The notes below the pieces were generated by a model. It worked only from the letters and a program-made list of their open reading frames with translations, was not told the origin of the DNA and ran no database searches. Shown in pieces: positions 1-9,861 of a stretch of 64,000 bases of DNA; the first letter of the stretch is position 1, and the number at the start of each line of letters is the position of its first letter. Source of the stretch: Xanthobacteraceae bacterium (GTDB lineage: Bacteria > Pseudomonadota > Alphaproteobacteria > Rhizobiales > Xanthobacteraceae); contig JARLJA010000096.1 of NCBI GenBank assembly GCA_031291445.1, forward strand, positions 1 through 64,000. The letters are read 5' to 3'. The position numbers and the translations under genes were made by a program.

Positions 1-325
<325 letters not shown>

Positions 326-357
326 GCGGGCGGATGCGCGCTCGATTGATCTTCGGC

Positions 358-386
358 AAAAAGGCGGCCTTCGTGGCCGCCTTTTT
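358..386 (+). terminator. Rho-independent terminator of rpoD
   Basis: A perfect 7-bp stem (ggcggcc at 363-369, ggccgcc at 375-381) with loop ttcgt is preceded by five A and followed by five T. It sits directly after rpoD. The A tract on the left means it could also stop transcription from the opposite strand. Confidence 0.9.
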
Positions 387-603
387 GCGGGTCTCGGCTC
401 GCGCTGCCACCAATCCCGAGGTCGATTGTGCACGACCTAGGACTCGGCCATGAAAACAGCTGCAACATTTGTGCTGCTTCGGGCGTTCATCCTGACCGGC
501 AACGCGCCGCGCATTGCCGGTCCGCGCTGCAGCCCTCGAAGAGCGCCGCCGGACATGCTAGGAGAAGCCGTCGGGGCGCGATGGCGAAAGGATCAGGTTC
601 GAC

Positions 604-1413
604 ATGATCAGACTGCGGCTTGCCGTTCTTCTCACCATGCTCGTGGCCGCGTTGCCTGCGCAAGCGGCCCAATGCGGCGGGGACTTCCAGACCTTCATCG
701 CGAGTTTCTCCCGTGACGCAGCCGCCAAGGGGATCTCCGGCAACGTCATCAGCACCGCGCTCGGCGGCGTCACCGACGATCCTTCGGTGCTGGCTTTCGA
801 CCGGCGCCAGCACGCCACCTTCAACAAGACCTTCGAGCAGTACGTGTCGACCCGGGTCGGCCCGGGCCGCATCCGGACCGGGGTCTCCATGATCCAGCGT
901 TACGGCTCGCTGTTGTCGCGGATCGAGCAGCAGTACGGCGTGCCCGCGGAGATCCTGGTGGCGATCTGGGGGCTGGAGAGTGATTTCGGCGCCGGCGACA
1001 TGGGCAAACTTCCGGTGTTTCGCGTGCTGGCCACGCTTGCCCACGACTGCCGGCGCTCCGAGCTGTTTCAGCGCGAGCTGATGGCGGCGCTGCAGATCGT
1101 GCAGCGGGGCGACCTGTCGATCGGCGACATGATCGGCGCCTATGCCGGCGAGATCGGCCAGACCCAGTTCCTGCCGTCGTCCTACATCAAGTACGGCGTC
1201 GACTTCGACGACAATGGCCGCGTCGATCTGCGCCACAGCGTGCCGGACGTGCTGGCGTCCACCGCCAACCTCCTGAAGTCGAACGGCTGGCAGACCGGAG
1301 GCTCCTATCAGGAGGGGTCGGCCAATTTCCAGGCCATGCACGAGTGGAACGAGTCGGTGATCTACCGCAAGACCATCGCCTACTTCGCCGACCGCCTGGC
1401 CCAGGGCCATTGA
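604..1413 (+). CDS. MltB-type lytic murein transglycosylase
   Basis: This 269-aa periplasmic enzyme cleaves the MurNAc-GlcNAc bond of peptidoglycan non-hydrolytically, forming 1,6-anhydro ends. Residues 1-21 are a signal peptide ending in AQA. The SLT_2/MltB catalytic domain follows, with the expected catalytic glutamate in IWGLESDFG (E125). The family motif GEIGQTQFLPSSYIKYG lies around 182-198, followed by DDNGRVDL. The length matches short alphaproteobacterial MltB homologues that lack the C-terminal peptidoglycan-binding domain. The gene stands alone between rpoD and a convergent cyclase gene. The start ATG at 604 places the signal peptide correctly. Its specific role in wall turnover or appendage assembly is not visible. 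Confidence 0.9.
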   Translation: MIRLRLAVLLTMLVAALPAQAAQCGGDFQTFIASFSRDAAAKGISGNVISTALGGVTDDPSVLAFDRRQHATFNKTFEQYVSTRVGPGRIRTGVSMIQRYGSLLSRIEQQYGVPAEILVAIWGLESDFGAGDMGKLPVFRVLATLAHDCRRSELFQRELMAALQIVQRGDLSIGDMIGAYAGEIGQTQFLPSSYIKYGVDFDDNGRVDLRHSVPDVLASTANLLKSNGWQTGGSYQEGSANFQAMHEWNESVIYRKTIAYFADRLAQGH

Positions 1414-1428
1414 GCGGCGCCGGTCGCG

Positions 1429-3114
1429 TCAGGCCGGCGTGCCGGCATTGAGCGGCGGCACCGTGTTCAGCGCGTAGAACTGCACGCTGCCGGTGCGCCC
1501 CTTCACGGTCGCCTCGTGCAACGGCGCGTCTCCCAGGTCGAGCGTCGCGGCTTCGGCGGCCTGGCGCGAGATGATCAGCGCACAGTCGTAGTCCTTGGTC
1601 AGGTTCTCCAGCCGCGCGCAGGTGTTCACGGTGTCGCCGATCGCGCTGATGATCTGCGAGCGCGGCGGGCCCATGGCTCCGACGATGGCCTCGCTGAAAT
1701 GGATGCCGACGCCGATCCGCAGCGGCTGCGGCATCGCCGCCGCCAGCTCGCGGTTGAGGCGTTCGACGCGGGCCAGCATCTCGCCGGCGCCGCGGATCGC
1801 GTCGCGCGTGCCCTTGGCCGGCTCGCCGGCGAGGCCGTAGAGCGCCATCAGCCCGTCGCCGGTGAACTGGGAGTAGTGGCCGTGGGTGTCGTGCAGCGCC
1901 TGGGTCATTTCCCGCAAGAAGTGGTTGAGCAGGAACAGGACGTCGTAGGGCATCCGCGCTTCGCCGATCCCGGTCGCGCCGCGCAGGTCGACGAACACCA
2001 CGGTGACGAGACGCTCGCTGCCCTCCAGACCGCCGCGCGCCGCGCCATCGGCCGCGGTGGCGTCGGCTGACAGCAGCGGCACCACGGTGAGGTCGGCGGT
2101 CGGGCAGATCTGGCAGGCGAGCCGCGTCGCGGGCGAGGCCTGGATGCGGGTCAGCGCCCACGCCTCCTGGGCCGCGGGGGGCGGCAGCTCGTCGAGGCCT
2201 TGGGTGACGAGAACGCGGCAGGTGGTGCAGCGGGCGCGGCCGCCGCAGACCGCGGCGTGGGGGATGCCGTTGTCACGCAGGGTTTCCAGCACGGTCGCGC
2301 CGGGTTGGATGGCGAGGCGCCGGCCAGTGGCGTGCGTCAGCGTCGGCGGTCTTCGCCAGCGGGTGAACGTGCGCCGCGCCGCGCGGCCGCCGAACGGCAG
2401 CAACGTCAGCGCCACATGGCCGATGATCACCGCCGCCACGACGGTGTCCAGCGACCTGACGCTGGCGCCGGGCAGGCTGACGCGGGCGGTGGCGCTTCGC
2501 ACATAATCGGGGTCACGTGCGGCCTCGCGGCGGGTGTGGGTGCCGGCAGCGACGAGGCCAGCCAACGCCAGCACCGGCAACAACAGCGCCAGCGGCTGCA
2601 GGACCACCAGCGCCACGGGGTACCACGGCCGCGTCCGCAGCCCGAAATGGAGGCCGATGCAGCCATGGGTCCAGACGACGATCACCGCGACGAATTGCAG
2701 CGCGGCCTCGCGCGGCTGCCGCACCCACCATCTCGCCAGCGCCTCCGCGTAGCTCGGCGACACGCCGAAGGCAAGCGTCGCAACCTTGGTGCTGACCACG
2801 TGAAGCGCGACCAGCAGCGGAATGCTGAGGCCGAGTGCCAGCTGCCAGCCCTCCCAGCGCGACATCCGCAGCGACCGCCGGCGATAGATCGACCACAATG
2901 CGTTGCAGTAATGCACGATGCCGGCGGTGGCGAGCACGGCCGTACCGGCCAGCGTCCGCCAGGGCGCCATCAGCGCGTCCAGCACCGCCTCCGCGAACGG
3001 GATCGAGACCAGCAGCGCCGCATGGGCGGTGAGGTGGCACGTCACGAAGGTGAACAGAGTGAGGCCGCTGGCAAGCCGCAGGATGGCGCGCAGTTGCGCG
3101 GAGGTCATGGTCAT
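1429..3114 (-). CDS. Membrane-bound class III nucleotide cyclase with diheme-like six-TM domain and [2Fe-2S] ferredoxin domain
   Basis: A 561-aa fusion (start chosen at ATG 3114; an upstream in-frame start at 3168 adds 18 residues). Residues 1-250 hold about six hydrophobic helices with histidines at H27, H31, H68, H105, H150 and H156, as in succinate-dehydrogenase-type diheme b anchors. A ferredoxin domain follows with CGGRARCTTC (C290, C296, C299) and a fourth cysteine around C334. From about 370 on is a class III adenylate/guanylate cyclase catalytic domain, with metal aspartates in VVFVDLRGATG (D376) and FTGDGLMALYG (D420). Heme-b-anchored cyclases such as rhizobial CyaC are known redox sensors. 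I infer that cAMP synthesis here responds to quinone or electron-transport redox state. The gene is monocistronic and convergent with the transglycosylase gene. Confidence 0.85.
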   Translation of the reverse strand: MTMTSAQLRAILRLASGLTLFTFVTCHLTAHAALLVSIPFAEAVLDALMAPWRTLAGTAVLATAGIVHYCNALWSIYRRRSLRMSRWEGWQLALGLSIPLLVALHVVSTKVATLAFGVSPSYAEALARWWVRQPREAALQFVAVIVVWTHGCIGLHFGLRTRPWYPVALVVLQPLALLLPVLALAGLVAAGTHTRREAARDPDYVRSATARVSLPGASVRSLDTVVAAVIIGHVALTLLPFGGRAARRTFTRWRRPPTLTHATGRRLAIQPGATVLETLRDNGIPHAAVCGGRARCTTCRVLVTQGLDELPPPAAQEAWALTRIQASPATRLACQICPTADLTVVPLLSADATAADGAARGGLEGSERLVTVVFVDLRGATGIGEARMPYDVLFLLNHFLREMTQALHDTHGHYSQFTGDGLMALYGLAGEPAKGTRDAIRGAGEMLARVERLNRELAAAMPQPLRIGVGIHFSEAIVGAMGPPRSQIISAIGDTVNTCARLENLTKDYDCALIISRQAAEAATLDLGDAPLHEATVKGRTGSVQFYALNTVPPLNAGTPA

Positions 3115-3330
3115 CGAATCTGTCCCGGGGGTCCGGCCGTGCGACCATAGCCAATGCCGTGGCCGCAAGAAACCGAGGCGGACGCCGTCGAATCAGAACA
3201 CGCCGCGTCGCCACAAATTCCATGAACGTCCCGGCTTCACCCGCCTCGCGGACGTAGCCGACAGCCGGCATGAATTGCGCAATCGCCGGGAATGCTTCAG
3301 GATCGCGGGCTCCTGAAGTGATCGCGCATT

Positions 3331-4023
3331 GTGACAGCACACCACTCCATCGTCGTTCAGCCCAGCCGCCGGCTTGGCGGCGCGCGCGTCGCGCTGCGGA
3401 TGCTGGCCACCCTCGTCGTGGGCTGCGGCACGGCACTGGCCGATGACCTGCCCGATTTCGCGATGCTGGCGCGCGCGTCTGGCACGCCGCAGATCGCCGG
3501 CCTCAAGATGGTGTGGCTGGCGTCGTGGGGGGAGCCTGCGAAAGCCAATCCGTGGCGCAACATCATCGTGCACCAGACCGAGGGACCGGCGGGGTCGGCA
3601 CGTGGCGGGGCGCAGGAGCAATTCAGGAATCCGACCCGCCGCGGCGTCACCGTCTGGGTCGAAACCGACGGCACGGTCTACTGGGCGGTGCCGGAAAATC
3701 TCGTTCCGACCCATGGCGACGGCGCCAACCGCAACGACAACAAGTTCATCGCCAACGCGGCGACCTTCCACCAGGTGGTGAAGACCAACTCGATCGGCGT
3801 CGAGTTCGCCGGCAACTATCCCGACGTCGCGGCGCCGGCGACGCCGGCGCAGGTCGCGGCCTGGGACATCCTGGTCCGCGTGCTGCAGGCGCGCTATGGC
3901 ATTCCCAGCGATCGGATCTTTGCCCACGACTGGATCGACTTCAAGGATGCGCGCTATTGCGAAGGCTGCGAGCTGGCGCGACGCGCGCGCGAGCTCAATT
4001 TCACGCCGCCGACGCGGCCGTGA
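3331..4023 (+). CDS. N-acetylmuramoyl-L-alanine amidase (Amidase_2/PGRP fold)
   Basis: A 230-aa protein with a basic N-terminus and hydrophobic stretch (about residues 19-37, ending ALAD) that looks like a signal peptide, so it probably acts in the periplasm on peptidoglycan. The Amidase_2 domain spans about 70-215. Probable zinc ligands are H81 in NIIVHQTEG and H199 in IFAHDWIDF, with D206 or C210 as the third. IGVEFAGNY carries the expected acidic residue (E158). The start is GTG at 3331; an internal ATG in the signal region is possible. The next gene begins close behind, so the two may be cotranscribed. Confidence 0.85.
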   Translation: MTAHHSIVVQPSRRLGGARVALRMLATLVVGCGTALADDLPDFAMLARASGTPQIAGLKMVWLASWGEPAKANPWRNIIVHQTEGPAGSARGGAQEQFRNPTRRGVTVWVETDGTVYWAVPENLVPTHGDGANRNDNKFIANAATFHQVVKTNSIGVEFAGNYPDVAAPATPAQVAAWDILVRVLQARYGIPSDRIFAHDWIDFKDARYCEGCELARRARELNFTPPTRP

Positions 4024-4087
4024 GCGGTCCGTGTCTGCGCCTTCCGCGCGGCTTGCCGAGGCGCGGATCCTGCACCATATCTCAACG

Positions 4088-4600
4088 ATGCGCACGCCCC
4101 GTGGGTTGATCATCGACCAGGACGGCCGGGAGATCGGCCGCGAAGCATCGTTTCCGGGCAACGGGTTCTGGAGCGACGGGGCGTGGAACGGAGGCGCGCA
4201 GAATTTCACCCGGCTGCTGTCGCGGCTGATCGAGACCTTCGGGTTGCACGGCGCGCCGCCGACGCGGGCGCAGCGCATTGCCCGGCTCGAGGCGCTGGCG
4301 ATCCTGCTCGATGTCGCCTTCGTGGTGCCGGGAACCCGGATTCGCTACGGCGTCGAGGGCATCATCGGCGTCGTGCCGATCGTCGGCGATTTGGTCAGCA
4401 AGGCGATTTCGCTGTGGATCGTGCACGAGGCCCGCGCGCTGGGCGCACCCTGGCATGTCACGGCGCGGATGCTCGGCAACGTCGCCATCGACGGCGTGGT
4501 CGGACTGGTTCCATTCGCCGGTGACGCCTTCGACGTCCTGTTCCGCGCCAACATCCGAAACGTCCGGCTGCTCATGCGCTGGCTTGATCGACCACGGTGA
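4088..4600 (+). CDS. DUF4112 domain membrane protein
   Basis: A 170-aa protein if it starts at ATG 4088; GTG 4031 is an alternative that adds 19 residues. The C-terminal two thirds (from about AQRIARLEALAILLD) is a DUF4112 domain. It has two hydrophobic segments, around the GIIGVVPIVGDLVSKAISL and GVVGLVPFAGDAFDVLF repeats, each with the family's G-[VI]-[VI]-P-x-x-G-D signature. The function of this family is not established. It lies 64 bases after the amidase stop on the same strand. Confidence 0.75.
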   Translation: MRTPRGLIIDQDGREIGREASFPGNGFWSDGAWNGGAQNFTRLLSRLIETFGLHGAPPTRAQRIARLEALAILLDVAFVVPGTRIRYGVEGIIGVVPIVGDLVSKAISLWIVHEARALGAPWHVTARMLGNVAIDGVVGLVPFAGDAFDVLFRANIRNVRLLMRWLDRPR

Positions 4601-4697
4601 CGCTTCCCGCCGCTTCGCGGGACGGCTGCGGTCGCGTTGAGGTGATCGTTGCCGGGTGCGGAGCGGCGCGCCCCGCGTCACATCGCGAGGCGGGCGA

Positions 4698-4961
4698 TCA
4701 GGCGACGCTGTCGAGGGAGCGGCGCTCGAGCGGAAAGTCAGCGCTGTCGTAGAGGCTGCGAATGCCGTTCTTGTCGAACCGCGCCTCGCCGACCTGCAGG
4801 TAGGCGCCATTGAGGGAATCGGCCGGCAGGTCCTCGATCGCGAAGCGCACCGCGTCCGCCGCGGTGTCGAAGCGGCGATAGGCGAAACCCGCACGTCGCT
4901 TGTTGCGGATCGCGGCAGGAAACAGCTCGGCGGATTTCGTGTAATTGAAACGCATGATCAC
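4698..4961 (-). CDS. Conserved hypothetical protein, 87 aa
   Basis: A small acidic soluble protein with no signal peptide and no membrane segment. The start is either the first or the third codon (MIMRFNYTK); ATG 4955 would give 85 aa. It has a predicted alpha/beta composition with a pattern [21 protein letters not shown] recall similar short proteins in Bradyrhizobium-type genomes but cannot name a function. It is flanked by the plus-strand DUF4112 gene and by msrB, and shares no operon with them. Confidence 0.65.
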   Translation of the reverse strand: MIMRFNYTKSAELFPAAIRNKRRAGFAYRRFDTAADAVRFAIEDLPADSLNGAYLQVGEARFDKNGIRSLYDSADFPLERRSLDSVA

Positions 4962-5203
4962 TCATCTCACGAATTTATTTGGATGCATTATAGCTTGTGG
5001 AGGGCGATCGTGGCCGGTTTTATGACGCGTCCTTGACGTGGCATGAACCGAGTGGTTCAAATTGGGCCGCGAGGCCTCGAAAAACGACGTGATTCCAAAG
5101 GGATGGTGCCGTTAACCGGGGTCGCTCATTCTGCATGCGAGCCTCCCGCGAGGCTCATGGCCTCGGGGCGGCGGCGGCCCGCAGGTCCGGGGGGGCTGGC
5201 CGG

Positions 5204-5629
5204 TCAGCGCGGCTTGAGCCTGAGGGCGGCGGAGTTGATGCAGTAGCGCAGCCCCGTCGGGCCCGGCCCGTCAGGGAACACGTGTCCAAGATGGCCCTGG
5301 CACCGCGCGCACAGCACTTCGGTGCGGACCATGCGGTGGCTCATGTCGCGCTCCTCGTCGACGTGGCCCTCCTCGACCGGCGCGGTGAAACTCGGCCAGC
5401 CGCAGCCGGAATCGAACTTCGCCTCGGACGCGAACAATGGCTCGCCGCATCCGGCACAGACATAGGTGCCCGTGGTCGTGGTGTGCTCGTATTCGCCCGA
5501 GAACGGCCGCTCGGTCGCCTTCTCGCGCAGCACGGCGTATTGCATCGGCGTCAGTTCCTTGCGCCATTCGGACTCGGTCTTGTGGACCGGTGCATCTTTC
5601 GGTGCGGCCTTGGGTCGGGTCTCGGTCAT
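5204..5629 (-). CDS. msrB: Peptide-methionine (R)-S-oxide reductase
   Basis: This 141-aa protein reduces the R-epimer of methionine sulfoxide in proteins. Zinc-site cysteines are visible as CAGC (C58, C61) and CARC (C107, C110). The catalytic cysteine is C130 in [10 protein letters not shown], and C76 in SGCGWPSF is the probable resolving cysteine. I placed the start at ATG 5629 because GGAG lies at proper spacing before it; a longer frame to 5701 has no such site. There is no signal peptide, so it should be cytosolic, unlike the neighbouring MsrA. It lies 111 bases downstream of msrA on the same strand. Confidence 0.95.
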   Translation of the reverse strand: MTETRPKAAPKDAPVHKTESEWRKELTPMQYAVLREKATERPFSGEYEHTTTTGTYVCAGCGEPLFASEAKFDSGCGWPSFTAPVEEGHVDEERDMSHRMVRTEVLCARCQGHLGHVFPDGPGPTGLRYCINSAALRLKPR

Positions 5630-5740
5630 GGTCGTCTCCATTGCATCAGCCGGCTCGCGCGACGTCGCCGCAAGCCGAAGGCGCGGCTGCCGCCCTGGCA
5701 CCGCGCCCCGTTGAACCTCGATCGGCCTCGAACCGCGGCG

Positions 5741-6457
5741 TCAGTTGGTTGCCTTCGCATCGCGGACCAGCGCCGGCTTGTCGCGATAGGTGTCGGGAAA
5801 CAGCTTCTTCAACGCCTCGATCTTCGGCAGGTCATTATAGACGATATAGGGCTGAGAGGGGTGCAGCGTCAGGTAGTCCTGATGATAATCCTCGGCGGCG
5901 TAGAACGGCTTGCCGGTCTCGATCGTGGTGACGATCGGCCGCTTGTACACCTTGGCCGCGTTGAGCTGGGCGATGTAGCGCTCGGCCACCTCCTTCTGCG
6001 CCGCGGTCTGGGCGAAGATCGTCGAGCGATACTGGGTGCCGCTGTCGGGTCCCTGGCGATTGAGCTGCGTCGGATCGTGCGCAACCGAGAAGTAGATCTG
6101 CAGCAACTTGCCGTAGCTGACGACGCGCGGATCGTAACTGACCTGCACCGATTCCGCGTGACCCGTGGTGCCGGTGCCGCTCGCCGAGTAGTTGGCGGTC
6201 TCCCTGGCGCCGCCGGCATAGCCCGACACCGCGTTGAGCACGCCCTTGGCGTGCTGGAACACGCCCTGGACGCCCCAGAAGCATCCGCCGGCGAAGACGG
6301 CGGTCTGCGGCGCGTCGGCCGCGGGCAGGTCGACGGCCGGCGCGGGGATCACGACGGCGTCTTCCGCCGCCTGGGACGGCCCTGAAGCGACGACCGACAG
6401 CAGCGAAAATCCGGCGGCAAGGATCGGAAGCAGGCGGCGCGGGGGCAGACGGAACAT
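5741..6457 (-). CDS. msrA: Peptide-methionine (S)-S-oxide reductase, exported
   Basis: A 238-aa protein with the catalytic motif GGCFWGVQGVF (C59) and the family's GYAGG, TGHAE and DYHQDYL stretches. Residues 1-31 form a signal peptide ending SQAA, so this MsrA should work in the periplasm. The start at ATG 6457 is supported by a GAGAGGA ribosome-binding site. Together with msrB downstream it would repair both epimers of oxidised methionine, one in each compartment. Confidence 0.95.
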   Translation of the reverse strand: MFRLPPRRLLPILAAGFSLLSVVASGPSQAAEDAVVIPAPAVDLPAADAPQTAVFAGGCFWGVQGVFQHAKGVLNAVSGYAGGARETANYSASGTGTTGHAESVQVSYDPRVVSYGKLLQIYFSVAHDPTQLNRQGPDSGTQYRSTIFAQTAAQKEVAERYIAQLNAAKVYKRPIVTTIETGKPFYAAEDYHQDYLTLHPSQPYIVYNDLPKIEALKKLFPDTYRDKPALVRDAKATN

Positions 6458-6634
6458 CGGAAAGGTCCTCTCTCGGGCGGCGAGCCGGGGCGAACAGCCC
6501 CAGGGGCGGCTAATCTGGGGCAGGGCCCTGCCATCGGCGGCGCCCTGTGGTCCAAGATACGGGGCTTTGGCCGACCCCGTTACGGCGCCTGCCCACACGA
6601 CTTCGTGAGATCGTGCCGTGTTCCGATGCCTTGA

Positions 6635-8326
6635 TCAGTGCGTGGCGGCAGCCACCGCGGGCCGGGTCAGGGCCCGGCGATCCTTGACGTAGGCGAGAGG
6701 AACACCCATCCGCTCCACGGTGCCGACCACCTTGCCGCCGAGAATGCGGTCACAGAACATCTGGGTCGGCGCGATGAAGAAGTCGGCCTTCTCCCAGTTC
6801 TCCATCTCGATCCATCGCAGTTGCGGCAGCGTCACGCTCTTGTCGAAGGACAGGCGCTCGCCGCACACCGCCACCGTGTAGACCCGTGGCGGCCTGCCGG
6901 CGTCGATCGGCTCGGTGCGGTGCAGATAGTCTTCCAGCTCGGCCACCATCTCGGGCATGCTGTTGACCCAGTAGTCCATGTCATAGCGCCGCGCCGCGCC
7001 GGCCGCGCCCCCGACGACCGAATTGTAGTAGACGTACTCGTAAGGGTGCAGGCGGACCAGGATGCTGCCGTACCAGACATAGAGCCCGGCCATCACGGCC
7101 GCGGCGGCGGCACCGAGCTGCCACTGCCGTCGCGTGAGCGTCGCAAGCGTCGCATCGAGGCCGAGGCCGGCAAGAACGGAAAGCGGCGCCAGCACGTAGA
7201 GGAAATGGCGCAACCCGGTATCGGCGGGGCCGTGGGCGATCACCTCGCACGCAATCGGGAACAGCGCGGTCAGCGCTATCAGACCGACATCGGCGCCGGA
7301 CAGGTGCGGCTCGGATGCGTCACCGCGCGGCCGGAACGCCAGCATGACGGCAAGTGCGGCGCCGCACAGCGTCGCGAGCGGAACGCGGATCACGAAATAC
7401 AGCGGCACGTAGTAGCGCGGCACGCTCGCCATGTCGTAGATCTTGCCGTCGAGCAGGGTGCGGATGGTGTAGTGATAGTCGGAGAAGGCGAACAACGCGC
7501 GAACCGGATTGAGCGGCGCCTGGGCGGCCCACGGCCAAGCCGCGATCATGATGAGATACGCGATCACCAGCGCGGGCAGCAGCGCCGCGGCCGAGCGCAC
7601 GGCGAAGCGGATATGTTCGCGGCTGATCGGCCGCCAGGGCCGGGGGCCGTACAGCACGAGCGCGAAGCCCACATAGACCGGGATCAGAAGGCCGAAGACC
7701 CGGATGCCGAGCGCAACCCCGGTCATGAGTCCGAACGCGACAACGTCGCGCCGGCGCGGCGTCGGAAACTGCCGCGCGCAGCGGATCAGCATCAAGGTCG
7801 CACCCGCCATCGCGGCGGCGAGCGGAATGTCCTTGGTGTGGTTGAACATGGCGCCGTACCAGGCGCCGCAGGTCGCCAGCGTGATCACGGCGAACAGGGC
7901 CGCGCGCGGCGTGCCGACCTGCCGGGCGGTCGCCGCCACGGCGGCGATCCCGCCGAGCCCGAACAGCAGACAGAGCACATGCCGCAACTCGTAGGCGTCG
8001 ATCGGGATGACCTTGCCGAGCGACACGGCGAGAATGTCGAACAGGCCGCCGTAAAGGTAGAGATCCTTGAACGCGAACACCGCGCGGTCGAGCAAGCCGC
8101 TGCGGTAATAGTCCAGGATCAGTTCGCCATAGCGGTGCTGCACCGGTTCGTCGTTGGAAATGGCGTAGCTGCGCAACGTCAGCAGGGCGATTGCGGTCAG
8201 TGCGATGAAGACAGCGGCCGTGGCGACGTCATACACGTCATGGCCTGCGACCCAGCGTCGCATGGCGATACCGCCGGCCCCCCGCCGGACAAGGTCCGGC
8301 TTCGCTCCTGTGATCGTATCAGTCAT
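6635..8326 (-). CDS. Glycosyltransferase family 39-like integral membrane protein
   Basis: A 563-aa polytopic membrane protein with about ten to eleven hydrophobic helices from residue 35 on. In the first periplasmic loop, SNDEPVQHRYG (D59, E60) matches the acidic pair used by GT-C fold PMT/ArnT enzymes. These transfer a sugar from a polyprenyl-phosphate carrier to a protein or lipid acceptor at the periplasmic face. A soluble C-terminal part follows from about 440. Donor and acceptor cannot be deduced. The gene is monocistronic with no glycan genes beside it. Confidence 0.75.
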   Translation of the reverse strand: MTDTITGAKPDLVRRGAGGIAMRRWVAGHDVYDVATAAVFIALTAIALLTLRSYAISNDEPVQHRYGELILDYYRSGLLDRAVFAFKDLYLYGGLFDILAVSLGKVIPIDAYELRHVLCLLFGLGGIAAVAATARQVGTPRAALFAVITLATCGAWYGAMFNHTKDIPLAAAMAGATLMLIRCARQFPTPRRRDVVAFGLMTGVALGIRVFGLLIPVYVGFALVLYGPRPWRPISREHIRFAVRSAAALLPALVIAYLIMIAAWPWAAQAPLNPVRALFAFSDYHYTIRTLLDGKIYDMASVPRYYVPLYFVIRVPLATLCGAALAVMLAFRPRGDASEPHLSGADVGLIALTALFPIACEVIAHGPADTGLRHFLYVLAPLSVLAGLGLDATLATLTRRQWQLGAAAAAVMAGLYVWYGSILVRLHPYEYVYYNSVVGGAAGAARRYDMDYWVNSMPEMVAELEDYLHRTEPIDAGRPPRVYTVAVCGERLSFDKSVTLPQLRWIEMENWEKADFFIAPTQMFCDRILGGKVVGTVERMGVPLAYVKDRRALTRPAVAAATH

Positions 8327-8537
8327 GCTGCCCCGGCAACCTAGCGGAATTCAGGCGCCCTCCCGGGCCCGCCCGCATGGATTTGCTAACAAAGCCATAC
8401 CCGGTAACCGTGATCTGGCTCAAGCTTTCGCAAATCAGAGCCCGCCATATTGGCTACAATGAGACCGGTGCAATCCTGCGAACTGCCGCGGTCGCCGGGC
8501 TTGCAGAAGTCCGCGGCGCCGGAGCGCCCCGTCGGCG

Positions 8538-9650
8538 TCACACCACCACGCTCAGTCTGCGCGCGGCGCGGGTGATGCCGGTATAGAGCCAGCGCGCGCG
8601 CGACTCCTGAAACGCGAAGCTTTCGTCGAACAGCACGACGTCGTCCCACTGCGAGCCTTGCGACTTGTGAACCGTCAGGACGTAGCCGTAGTCGAATTCG
8701 TCATAGGGCCGCCGCTGCTCCCAGGGAATGTCCTCCAGGCCGCCGCTGAAGCAGTCGGTGCGCACCGACACCTTCGTCACCTTGGCGCCGAGTTCCTCGT
8801 CGGGCGTCAGCCGCATGGTGACGATGCGCGACGATTTGGATTGGGCGCGCGCCTTCACCCGCCATAGGCCGCCGTTGAACAGCGCCTTCTTGCGGTTGTT
8901 GCGCAGGCACACCAGCTTGTCGCCGGCCACCGGCAGCGCGTCCTCGATCCCGAGCTTCTGGCGTACCCGCATGTTGTAGGCGCGCCGGGTGGCGTTGCGT
9001 CCGACGAGAATCTGGTCGGCGCCCATCACCCGCTCCGGATCGAGCCGGTCGCGCGGCACCACCTCGCTGTCGCCGAAGCTCCCCAGCTCGAGCGAGCGCC
9101 CTTCCCGCACCGCCATCGACATCCGCACGATCGGATCGTCCTGCGCCTGGCGGTGCACCTCCGTCAGCATGGCGTCGGGCTCGACCTCGGTGAAGAAGCC
9201 GCCGCCCTGGATCGGCGGCAGCTGGGCCGGGTCGCCGAGCACCAGCAGCGGCGCCCCGAATGACAACAGGTCGCGCCCGAGTTCGGCGTCGACCATCGAG
9301 CATTCGTCGATCACGATCAGCTTGGCCTTCGAGGCCGGTGCGTCGTCCCACAGCTCGAAGCTCGGGGTTTCCTCGCCGGATTCGCGGGCGCGGTAGATCA
9401 GCGAGTGGATGGTGGAGGCGCCGTCGCAGCCCTTGTTGCGCATCACCAGCGCGGCCTTGCCGGTGAAGGCCGCGAACTTGACACTGCCGTCGACGCCGTC
9501 GGCGATGTGGCGCGCCAGGGTGGTCTTGCCGGTTCCGGCATAGCCGAACAGCCGGAAGACCTGCGGCGTGCCTTGCTCGCCCGGCCGCGCCTTGAGCCAG
9601 TCGGCGACGGCGGCGAGGGCCTGGTTCTGATGCGGGGTGAAGACGGTCAT
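8538..9650 (-). CDS. RecD-like ATP-dependent DNA helicase (superfamily 1B)
   Basis: A 370-aa SF1 helicase. Walker A is GYAGTGKTT (36-44), Walker B is LIVIDECSMVD (about 111-121), motif III is LLVLGDPAQLPP, and the UvrD_C_2-type C-terminal motif is VLTVHKSQGSQWDDV with RWLYTGITRA. It is short for RecD and lacks the RecD N-terminal domain, so it is probably a stand-alone helicase and not part of RecBCD. The start at ATG 9650 was chosen because the frame upstream codes for low-complexity arginine-rich sequence overlapping the divergent gene. Confidence 0.88.
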   Translation of the reverse strand: MTVFTPHQNQALAAVADWLKARPGEQGTPQVFRLFGYAGTGKTTLARHIADGVDGSVKFAAFTGKAALVMRNKGCDGASTIHSLIYRARESGEETPSFELWDDAPASKAKLIVIDECSMVDAELGRDLLSFGAPLLVLGDPAQLPPIQGGGFFTEVEPDAMLTEVHRQAQDDPIVRMSMAVREGRSLELGSFGDSEVVPRDRLDPERVMGADQILVGRNATRRAYNMRVRQKLGIEDALPVAGDKLVCLRNNRKKALFNGGLWRVKARAQSKSSRIVTMRLTPDEELGAKVTKVSVRTDCFSGGLEDIPWEQRRPYDEFDYGYVLTVHKSQGSQWDDVVLFDESFAFQESRARWLYTGITRAARRLSVVV

Positions 9651-9861
9651 GGGCGGTCGATCGGGCGGTTCAGCGGTGCTGGATCCTGGACGTCGGAGGG
9701 AACGGGCGACGCGCGAGCCGCGCCAGGTGGATCCGTGACGCGCCTGTTCCGACATAGGCGACTCCTTGCGCGGACGCCAGTCCCGTGGCAAGCGTGAATT
9801 GCGTCCACGGTGTCTCGCGCACCGACGAATCATCCGGCGTGCCGCCGCAACCCTGTTCCCC

